Shown here piece by piece: positions 52,080 through 58,162 of a stretch of 58,162 nt of DNA (position 1 is the first letter of the stretch; every line of letters starts with the position of its first letter). Origin of the DNA: Verrucomicrobiota bacterium (lineage in GTDB: Bacteria; Verrucomicrobiota; Verrucomicrobiia; Chthoniobacterales; UBA10450); assembly GCA_003217875.1 (NCBI GenBank), contig QHMR01000011.1, positions 1 to 58,162 of the forward strand. Reading direction: 5' to 3'. A program made the translations under genes and the position numbers. The notes beneath the pieces are model-generated. The model was given only the letters and a program-made list of their open reading frames with translations, ran no database searches and was not told where the DNA came from.

Positions 52080-52187
52080 TTATTTCGCCGTTTTCTCTTT
52101 GTTTTTCTTCGTGGTGGCGAGGCGTTCGGCCTTTTTGCGACGAACCGCGCGTTTCTTAACGTTATCTCTACCGTAGTTGTGTCCCAT
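52080..52187 (-). CDS. Tiny basic protein, 35 residues
   Basis: The frame from ATG 52187 reads MGHNYGRDNVKKRAVRRKKA and goes on to a Lys-rich end, with 16 basic residues out of 35. The composition is that of a nucleic-acid- or ribosome-binding peptide. No good ribosome site is visible (CCCCT upstream), so expression is uncertain. It lies just past the sheath gene on the same strand. Confidence 0.45.
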   Translation of the reverse strand: MGHNYGRDNVKKRAVRRKKAERLATTKKNKEKTAK

Positions 52188-52254
52188 AGGGGTCAATACT
52201 CGCCCGCTTGTCACGCCGTAGCAATGCGAAGGAGGATTCTCCGTCGGTTCCAAC

Positions 52255-53382
52255 CTATTTCGGCCGTCTCGCCTTGGTCGAGATGGTCAAGACGACGAAC
52301 TCGGCGCGCCTGAGTGGCGCAAAGCCGACCACGACATTCACCAAGCCCGCATCGATATCGTTCTGCGTGGTCGTAGCCGCATCACATTTAACAAAGTACG
52401 CGTCACGGGGTGTGCTACCCTGGAAAGCTCGTTGGCAAAATAATTGTTGCAGAAAAGCTCCTACGTTCAGCCGGATCTGTGCCCAGAGAGGTTCGGCGTT
52501 CGGCTCGAAGACAGCCCATTGGATTTCGCGATAAAGGCTCTCTTCAATGAAGAGTGCGAGTCGCCGCACCGGAATGTATTTCCAATCCGACGTAGACTCC
52601 TCAGTGCCTTCCAGTGTCCGTGCGCCCCACACGAGCGTGCCTGTCGGGAATACGCGCAGGCAGTTTATGCCGAGCGCGTTCAGCGCTCCGTTTTCCGAAT
52701 CCGTCAGATTGTAAGAAAGGCCAGACACGCCGATCACAGCAGCGTCTGTGCCTGCCGGCGCTGTCCAGACGCCTCGCGAATTATCGGTGCGTGCGAATAA
52801 GCCGGCGATGGAGCCGCTTGGCGGAGTCAGCCGGAGTTTTCTACTGTTGAGAGGATCAGGAATCTTGATCCACGGAAAATATGCTGCGCCGTAGCTAGTC
52901 TTTGGCAACGTGGCGTTCCGGACGGCTTGTGCCATTTGCGCGGGTGTTTCCGCACTCTTTGGGGCATCCAGGATAAGAAATGCGCGCCGCTGCCGACAGT
53001 AATCGGCTGCTGCGGAAAGCGCTTCTGAATTCACGACTCCTGGAATCACCAGCAGATTGAAAATGTCCACGGCATCGAGCGCGTGGATGCCTTTGATAAC
53101 CTTGGCGGCGGTGAGCTGCCGCGCCACACGCACGACCCAAGCGTCTTTGCCTCCATTGAGAAAAAACTGCTGCACGGCATAGCCGAGATCGTAGTTCGAA
53201 ACCAGTCCGCCGAACCGCTGTTCAAACTTGCGGAAGCTATTTATGCGCACCGCGCGATAGCTTCTCCCGCGACTTGCCGCTCCCACAAACGCGGTGACCG
53301 AAGTCGAAACTCTGTCAATTGTTCGCATGCCGGTCGGCACCTCTTCAACAAAGATGCCGGGATATTTTGGATGGGGAGTCAT
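52255..53382 (-). CDS. Phage-type contractile tail sheath protein
   Basis: The 375-residue protein starts PKYPGIFVEEVPTGMRTIDR and has VTAFVGAASRG, DLGYAVQQFFLNGGKDAWVVRV, FNLLVIPGV and the C-terminal half with LNALGINCLRVFPTGTLVWG and LFIEESLYREIQWAVFEPN. This is the core sheath fold with both linker arms and no surface domain between about 90 and 95, so it is a minimal sheath as in extracellular contractile injection systems. Sheath subunits contract around a tube; no tube, baseplate or ATPase gene is seen here. The protein seems intact from end to end. Confidence 0.92.
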   Translation of the reverse strand: MTPHPKYPGIFVEEVPTGMRTIDRVSTSVTAFVGAASRGRSYRAVRINSFRKFEQRFGGLVSNYDLGYAVQQFFLNGGKDAWVVRVARQLTAAKVIKGIHALDAVDIFNLLVIPGVVNSEALSAAADYCRQRRAFLILDAPKSAETPAQMAQAVRNATLPKTSYGAAYFPWIKIPDPLNSRKLRLTPPSGSIAGLFARTDNSRGVWTAPAGTDAAVIGVSGLSYNLTDSENGALNALGINCLRVFPTGTLVWGARTLEGTEESTSDWKYIPVRRLALFIEESLYREIQWAVFEPNAEPLWAQIRLNVGAFLQQLFCQRAFQGSTPRDAYFVKCDAATTTQNDIDAGLVNVVVGFAPLRRAEFVVLTISTKARRPK

Positions 53383-53604
53383 CGGGACAAAGCGTAACGT
53401 TGGTTACGCCGCGATCCTTGCAGTTCCAAGCTCTCACAAGCGCTCTGCTGTCGACCGTAACGGCACTCATTTCAGTTCAACCCTTAACCCCTTAGCTTTA
53501 GGCGCTCAACCAGGCCGGTCGCTGATCCACGCGATCAAATACACTCCCCACGCGAGAATCAACATGCTTGCAGAATTTAACGTCGAGGTGTTATAAGGGC
53601 CCCG

Positions 53605-54795
53605 TTGGACTCGCGATTACGATTTATTTCGATTTCAATCTCCGCCACGTCGCTGGTCGCTTGCACGCAACTTTCGCCGCTGCGCGAAAATACCGATGCG
53701 AATCCCCACAACTCAGTAGTGGTCGGGACAGGTTATAAAGTCGCATTCATCGAATTTGGCGAGCAAGGTTCCTACCAGGACACATCGCAGTTGAAGAACG
53801 CCATTGAGTTGGTTCAAAACACGAACAAACCGCTCGTAATTACGTACGTTCATGGCTGGCAGAACAATGCCGAGTCAGGCGATGTACAAAGATTTTCGGG
53901 ATTACTTTCGCGCTTGAATCAAGCATCTGCTATCCGCGATGCGGGATTCAATGTGATAGGTGTTTATATGGCGTGGCGTGGGAAGCTCAGCTCAGTGCCG
54001 GCTCTGAAGGAGATAAGCTTTTGGAACCGGAAGGCCACTGCTGAGCGTATTGCGAGTAACTTCGACTGCTACGATGCAATCGCAGCCTTGATTGTCGAGC
54101 GTTCTGTCGCTCACGCAATCAACGCCGAGATGCACGGACATGCCGATGCGGACCGCAGTTTGCCGGCCGATCTAATCTTGGTTGTCAACCCCGCTTCCGA
54201 CAGCGTTCTAGCGCGCCAAATGATCTCGGCTCTTTATAGCCGCAGGACAGAGAACTCTCGGCCGATATTTGTTTCAATTACATCCACTAGTGACACGGCC
54301 ACAAGTCTGGCTTTTCCAATCGGTACCAGTTTAGCGGCTACTACGAAGGGATTTAACAAAGTACCACCACCGGGTCCTGAGAAAAGTCTGCATAGTGAAC
54401 GCGAGTTCTACACGTCGACGCCTGGGCACAATCAGATGCTCATCAATTATGTTACCGAAAAGCTTCCAAAAACAATCCCATCCCATGGATTGCCGGCGTT
54501 CGAGACAAATCTGAAGCATAACTTAGTCGGCGACGTGTTTACCTTGGACGGTCCAAACGGAAGCCTTGAGCTTTGGCATATAAAACGCGTCAGTGCCGTG
54601 GACGTGCCATATTGGGATGTAAGTGTTGATCCCAGCATCATAAAGAATCATGGAGATCTTTGGAACGAACGAGCCGAAGCCATGATGGCAGCAATTTTCC
54701 GCATCGCCAACCCGAAGCTCAATCGGTACGCAAAGCCGAGAGCGATTTTGCAAAAGCCGCCCGATTTCAATCGGCTTCAATACCGCCAGCACTAA
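53605..54795 (+). CDS. Lipoprotein related to alpha/beta hydrolases, nucleophile missing
   Basis: The 396-residue protein from TTG 53605 has a lipoprotein signal (LVAC, Cys20 region). The core begins KPLVITYVHGWQNNAESGDV and continues FNVIGVYMAWRGKLSSVP and FWNRKATAERIAS, typical of a hydrolase family with a GHSFG serine elbow next. Here the stretch goes straight from DCYDAIAA to LIVERSVAHAI, with no G-x-S-x-G anywhere, so about 25 residues with the nucleophile appear deleted in frame. The rest, ADLILVVNPASDSVLARQM, is normal. It is probably inactive as an esterase. Confidence 0.75.
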   Translation: MDSRLRFISISISATSLVACTQLSPLRENTDANPHNSVVVGTGYKVAFIEFGEQGSYQDTSQLKNAIELVQNTNKPLVITYVHGWQNNAESGDVQRFSGLLSRLNQASAIRDAGFNVIGVYMAWRGKLSSVPALKEISFWNRKATAERIASNFDCYDAIAALIVERSVAHAINAEMHGHADADRSLPADLILVVNPASDSVLARQMISALYSRRTENSRPIFVSITSTSDTATSLAFPIGTSLAATTKGFNKVPPPGPEKSLHSEREFYTSTPGHNQMLINYVTEKLPKTIPSHGLPAFETNLKHNLVGDVFTLDGPNGSLELWHIKRVSAVDVPYWDVSVDPSIIKNHGDLWNERAEAMMAAIFRIANPKLNRYAKPRAILQKPPDFNRLQYRQH

Positions 54796-54939
54796 TCGCT
54801 AGCCGAGGTACCGCCTGAACAAGGATAGCAACTCTGGCAATCCTTATATTGCCTGGCTCATGACTGCCGATTGAATCTGCTCGCACCATTCCTGTCGAGA
54901 TCATCAAACGCTCGCTGGAACGGCTGCTGCTATTTGCTG

Positions 54940-56025
54940 TCACTTCGTCTGGCCGACTATCCCATGTGTTTCGGCCCACTCCCAGAGCGGCGCGAACTCC
55001 GCCGGCGCTCCCTGGCCCTTCGTGAAGTGTTCCCGATGCTGAGCCAGCATTTTCGCGAGCGTCATTCCATCAGCGGCGACTCGGTTCGGATCCGCGCCGC
55101 GTTCGAGCAGATGCAGCGCATCTGCGTACTCGCGGCTGTCATGAAGCCCATTTTGGGTGGTGTAAAGCAATAACGTATAGCCCGTGCTGTCCGATTCTGT
55201 TTCGGGCACCGTGGAGTTAATATCGGCGCCGCGGTCAAGGAGCAGGTCGAGCCGCGCGCGCTCCTCATCCTTGTAGTAACCGAGCTTGAAATGCATAAAG
55301 ACGATCGGCCACCCGAACTCGTTCCGAGCATTCGGATCTCCGCCGGCGTCGAGCATACTCTGCAGAAGACGCGCAGACCCATGCACGGCATTGCCCATTG
55401 CGAATGAATCTCGATGGCCATTGGTGAAGTTCGGGTCGGCGCCGAGCGACAACAACGTCTTCACCGAGTCGACTAATTGCGGACGCTGCCAGGTTTCCCT
55501 GACGGCCCAACAAAGCAGCGTTGTCCCGTCCCGCCCGGGCGCCTGCAAATCTGGAACGGACTTCGCGGCTGCGCGGATCGCGTCCTGATCATTCGCGGAA
55601 ATTGCCTGCGCCACGGCCAGAAGCGCCGGCTGATTGCCAAAGTCATATCTTCCGGAGCGAATCGCCTCGTCGATCTGGCGTCGATGCACGTCCCCTTTTT
55701 CCATGTCGATCCAAAACGCCGCGACCAGCGCAAGCGGAAGCCCGGCAGAAAGAATCAGAGGCGCGAGAATCAACCAGCCTCGCGATTTGTTAGCCAGAAA
55801 AGTCACGAAGGCGGACACAGCGCCGATGATCAGGAACATCAAGCCGAACACCATGTCCGCTTCGCGGGCACTGCCCAGCATGCCTGTGATGGCGACGACA
55901 CCCACAACCGCGTAAGCGGCGGCGGCGAGCCAGAGCACGATTTGAAATACCTTCCAGATCACGGTCGACGTTTTATCAGCCGGTGACGCTTTGCGCAAGG
56001 AACCTGCGCGTAATCGGCACGCCAT
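54940..56025 (-). CDS. Membrane-anchored ankyrin-repeat protein
   Basis: The 361-residue protein has three hydrophobic segments (about 22-45, 57-78 and 84-107) and then a soluble part of four or five ankyrin-like repeats: LLSLGADPNFTNGHRDS, MLDAGGDPNARNEFGWP, LLLDRGADINSTVPET and LLERGADPNRVAADG. Ankyrin proteins mediate protein contacts; the partner is unknown. The soluble part should lie on one side of the inner membrane. It is a single gene. Confidence 0.85.
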   Translation of the reverse strand: MACRLRAGSLRKASPADKTSTVIWKVFQIVLWLAAAAYAVVGVVAITGMLGSAREADMVFGLMFLIIGAVSAFVTFLANKSRGWLILAPLILSAGLPLALVAAFWIDMEKGDVHRRQIDEAIRSGRYDFGNQPALLAVAQAISANDQDAIRAAAKSVPDLQAPGRDGTTLLCWAVRETWQRPQLVDSVKTLLSLGADPNFTNGHRDSFAMGNAVHGSARLLQSMLDAGGDPNARNEFGWPIVFMHFKLGYYKDEERARLDLLLDRGADINSTVPETESDSTGYTLLLYTTQNGLHDSREYADALHLLERGADPNRVAADGMTLAKMLAQHREHFTKGQGAPAEFAPLWEWAETHGIVGQTK

Positions 56026-56372
56026 GTGGCGCCGTAATAAATGAAGGAGGAAGCGTCGGCAAGGGCGGCCGTTCTGGCTTCTGGTCGGCTGCGATTTGAC
56101 TCACTTGCTCCCGCTCGTTTCGGCCCCTCGGCTAACGGGATTTTCTAGAAAAAGGAAATGTAGTTAGTGTGGCAATTTGGTTGGGTTTATCGACACCCTC
56201 GATCACCAATTCCCTTAGGCAGAACGCTCTCTTTTTGGCCATTTTTTGGGAACCGCGAGACTGTCCGCATCCGATTATATTATAGAGGGAGATGCGCATT
56301 CTGCGGCGTCGAGGAAGTTCGTAATAGGAGCTTTCGTCCCTCGCAAAACAACAAACACGAAGGGAGAACTAC
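56026..56372. other. Non-coding stretch upstream of Gly/Tyr-rich protein
   Basis: This 347-bp gap shows no convincing gene on either strand. Its right end carries a GAAGGGAGAA ribosome site for the next gene, and an AT-rich TTATATTATAG at about 56275-56285 that could serve as a -10 region. No stable hairpin was seen. Confidence 0.5.
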
Positions 56373-56675
56373 ATGAAAAAACTTCTCTTAATTGCATTGG
56401 TGGTAAGTGGATTGGCTTTCGTCCCCGTGCAACGTTCTGACGCTCAAATTTCAGTCGGAGTTGGGGGGGTTGGAATTGGATTTGGTTATCCGGGGTACGG
56501 ATATAGCTCTTACGGCTACGGCTATCCGGGCTACGGATACGGGTATTATCCATATGGATACTACCGATCATATCCGTCCTATAGCTATTACACCGGTCCC
56601 TCGTACTACTGGTCCGGTGGGCGCCGGGTTTATTACCGCCACCACCGTCATCATTACTACCGTCACGGGTACTAA
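56373..56675 (+). CDS. Small secreted Gly/Tyr-rich protein
   Basis: The 100-residue protein has a signal peptide (about 1-24, ending RSDAQ) and a mature part built of Gly-Tyr-Pro repeats (GYGYPGYGYGYYPYGYY) and a His/Arg-rich end (YYRHHRHHYYRHGY). It is a low-complexity envelope or matrix protein in type. A strong terminator follows 28 bp after its stop, so it is a single-gene transcript. It is similar in kind, not in sequence, to the protein at 51666-51953. Confidence 0.75.
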   Translation: MKKLLLIALVVSGLAFVPVQRSDAQISVGVGGVGIGFGYPGYGYSSYGYGYPGYGYGYYPYGYYRSYPSYSYYTGPSYYWSGGRRVYYRHHRHHYYRHGY

Positions 56676-56702
56676 GCTGACGTAGAAAAGTAGAATTCAC
56701 TG

Positions 56703-56739
56703 AGCTGGCTTGGAAGAGATTCCGAGCCAGCTTTTTTTT
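56703..56739 (+). terminator. Rho-independent terminator
   Basis: AGCTGGCTTGGAA and TTCCGAGCCAGCT pair over 13 bp with one G-U wobble around a GAGA loop, followed by eight T. It ends the Gly/Tyr-rich protein transcript. It also lies 3' of the small minus-strand gene at 56742-56891. Confidence 0.95.
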
Positions 56740-56741
56740 GA

Positions 56742-56891
56742 CTAAACCCGGCGGAATGCCTGTCCGCCGAAAATAATCGCCAGCGCAAGGAGAATAACTG
56801 CGACCGGCACAAGTGGCGCGCCAGTGAGATAAGTCGCTAAGACGAAGAGGATCGCGATGACGGCGAGGATTGTTGCGATGTTGTAGTTCAT
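56742..56891 (-). CDS. 49-residue membrane protein
   Basis: The frame from ATG 56891 gives MNYNIATILAVIAILFVLAT, a short GAPLVPVAV turn and a second hydrophobic stretch ending FGGQAFRRV. Two helices with a short loop form a hairpin membrane protein, of a small type common in bacteria. It shares the terminator region with the gene on the other strand. Function is unknown. Confidence 0.65.
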   Translation of the reverse strand: MNYNIATILAVIAILFVLATYLTGAPLVPVAVILLALAIIFGGQAFRRV

Positions 56892-57232
56892 AGTTTTCCG
56901 ATCGTGGGTTTGTCGACGCTACCGTGTGAGGTTATCTGGAGCAAGATTCTTGAACAGAAGCGGCCATCATAAGCTGCTTACGATACATGTGCTGAACAGC
57001 TGTAGTGCAGCCGTGGCAGCCGCAAAACTGCCTGTCACGCCGAACCCCGCGAAGGCGGATCAACTCCGTAAAGGAGCGTGGCTCCCACGAAGCTTTACGC
57101 TCTCCACCCTCGACTATCCACAATTCTTGGGCTGCGATGTCGCTTGTGCTGATGTAATCCGCCGGCGCCAAACCGATCAATCGTCCGGATGCGATATAAC
57201 TGGCAGAAGCATTCTCATAGAAACGCAATACA
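56892..57232. other. Non-coding stretch before the right-edge genes
   Basis: This 341-bp gap between divergent genes shows no convincing reading frame or RNA. It should hold the promoters of both. A GTAGTGCAGCCGTGGCAGCCGC stretch near 57001 has short repeats but no clear hairpin. Confidence 0.5.
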
Positions 57233-57793
57233 GTGAGTACAACAGCACTGATCATTCTCGCCGTTGTCATAGTGCTCGTCGCGATCGGGCTTTTTTTCTT
57301 TTGGCAGCGCCGCCGCACGCAAAATCTGCAAGAGCAATTCGGACCCGAATACAAGCGCGCTGTGGATCAATATGGTGATCAGCGCAAAGCAGAGGCGGAG
57401 TTGGCCGCGCGAGAGAAACGCGTTAGCAAGCTTGAGATTCGCGTCCTCGCGCCTGCGGATCAGAGCCGCTTTGCCGAAGCTTGGAAGAAAACGCAAGCGC
57501 GATTCGTGGATGAGCCATCACAGGCGGTGCGCGATGCCGATGGGCTTGTCAAAGAAGTCATGCAAGCTCGTGGTTATCCGGTAGGCGACTTCGAGCAGCG
57601 CGCCTCGGACGTCTCGGTCGATCATCCCAACGTCGTGATCAACTATCGGGCCGCGCACGATATTGCGGCACGCAACAACAGCGGCAACGCAACCACCGAA
57701 GATTTGCGGCAGGCGCTGGTACACTATCGCTCGCTTTTTGAAGAACTGCTGGAGCCAATAGAAACTGTAACACGCGAGGAGGCAGCCTCATGA
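57233..57793 (+). CDS. Single-TM protein, right-edge pair member 1
   Basis: The 186-residue protein from GTG 57233 has an N-terminal membrane helix (about 4-24), a Lys/Glu/Arg-rich helical stretch (AEAELAAREKRVSKLEIR) and a C-terminal domain with RFAEAWKKTQARFVDEPSQA and RDADGLVKEVMQARGYP. That block is repeated in the next gene as RWTEIQTAFVDEPRRA. I recognise the type as an uncharacterised envelope-stress-like family but give no function. The stop overlaps the next start (ATGA). Confidence 0.7.
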   Translation: MSTTALIILAVVIVLVAIGLFFFWQRRRTQNLQEQFGPEYKRAVDQYGDQRKAEAELAAREKRVSKLEIRVLAPADQSRFAEAWKKTQARFVDEPSQAVRDADGLVKEVMQARGYPVGDFEQRASDVSVDHPNVVINYRAAHDIAARNNSGNATTEDLRQALVHYRSLFEELLEPIETVTREEAAS

Positions 57794-58162
57794 AAACTGA
57801 AGAAAAAACTACTGAAGAAACAGCTGAAGAAAAAGATAGAGAACCACACAAACAAGATTACAAGGTCGACGACCGACGCTCGAACCGTCCAACTTCCACA
57901 GCGGAAGTCGCCAGAAACCTTAAGCGCACTGAAACAGGGCGTAAATCCGACCATAAATCCGGCGATGCCGCGGCGACACTGTTCCCGGACAATGAAGCGA
58001 AAGATTTCCGTACACGATGGACGGAGATTCAGACAGCTTTCGTGGACGAGCCACGTCGAGCTGTCGAACAAGCGGATGCGCTCGTCGCTGAAGTAATCCA
58101 GCGATTGGCCAACAGTTTTTCTGAAGCCCGGACCAACTTGGAAGGACAATGGGGTCGCGGCG
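57790..58162 (+). CDS. Soluble protein, right-edge pair member 2 (partial)
   Basis: From ATG 57790 the frame is open to the window end, 124 residues seen. It begins with a highly charged stretch (EEKTTEETAEEKDREPHKQD), then a Lys/Arg-rich linker and the block FRTRWTEIQTAFVDEPRRAV with EQADALVAEVIQ, matching the first gene's C-terminal domain. It has no membrane segment in the part seen. The two genes are translationally coupled. Confidence 0.7.
   Translation, partial: MKTEEKTTEETAEEKDREPHKQDYKVDDRRSNRPTSTAEVARNLKRTETGRKSDHKSGDAAATLFPDNEAKDFRTRWTEIQTAFVDEPRRAVEQADALVAEVIQRLANSFSEARTNLEGQWGRG

Noticed and set aside
1-58162. CRISPR arrays, tRNA, rRNA, tmRNA or intact insertion sequences
   Set aside because: No regularly spaced 25-40 bp repeats, no cloverleaf with TTCGANNC arm and no transposase gene were found on reading both strands.

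Overview
The window reads as a chromosomal stretch of a Gram-negative, quinone-respiring soil-type bacterium. It carries an apolipoprotein N-acyltransferase, an ExbB/TolQ-type protein, a MacAB-like exporter, alternative complex III and remnants of the futalosine menaquinone gene mqnD. The gene style suggests Verrucomicrobiota of the Chthoniobacterales/Udaeobacter kind: a DksA with half its zinc cysteines, S74-type fibre remnants and many short intergenic repeats. This placement is inference; no rRNA or tRNA gene was seen.

Layout: 0-3.9 kb holds the edge of a four-helix-bundle gene, ExbB/TolQ, the glucan enzyme GlgE and a winged-helix regulator. 4.1-9.3 kb holds lysine 2,3-aminomutase, a VOC protein, a thiolase, glutaryl-CoA dehydrogenase and a rhodanese. 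9.3-13.6 kb encodes a MacAB-like tripartite exporter and a lone ABC-2 permease. 13.8-14.9 kb has DksA-L33-S18. From 20.25 to 15.0 kb (minus strand) runs a tight housekeeping operon sppA-CPBP-thiL-tsaE-tsaB-alr-relE-like. 20.3-26.0 kb is a rearranged patch: a large membrane protein of unknown function between two copies of the same promoter plus 5' gene end, a broken mqnD and an inverted S74 fibre remnant. 26.1-31.8 kb has parB, an M28 peptidase, a beta-hydroxyacid dehydrogenase, ygfZ and an amidohydrolase.

32.2-44.2 kb is the respiratory core: actABCDEF (alternative complex III), a Pro/Ala-rich anchored protein, then CcoN-, CcoO- and CcoP-like genes. The CcoN-like protein lacks every CuB ligand, the heme b3 ligand and the active-site tyrosine, while keeping the low-spin heme histidines. 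It therefore looks like an electron-transfer subunit and not an oxidase. CcoO carries a Pro/Ala/Ser-rich insert of about 127 residues inside its cytochrome domain. A receiver-domain protein and lnt follow.

46-58 kb is accessory: a MATE exporter, small secreted proteins (one a Cys-rich, metallothionein-like peptide), a stand-alone HD hydrolase, an isolated contractile-injection sheath and spike protein, a serine-less alpha/beta hydrolase relative, an ankyrin protein and two related proteins at the right edge.

Two sequence-level patterns run through the window. First, degenerate tandem arrays with a strict 7-bp or 8-bp period, each with its own unit, sit at gene junctions; one fills the whole actB-actC gap and one lies in the break of mqnD. 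Second, in two independent places a duplicated gene 5' end is joined, in a stop/start overlap, to a different downstream gene.
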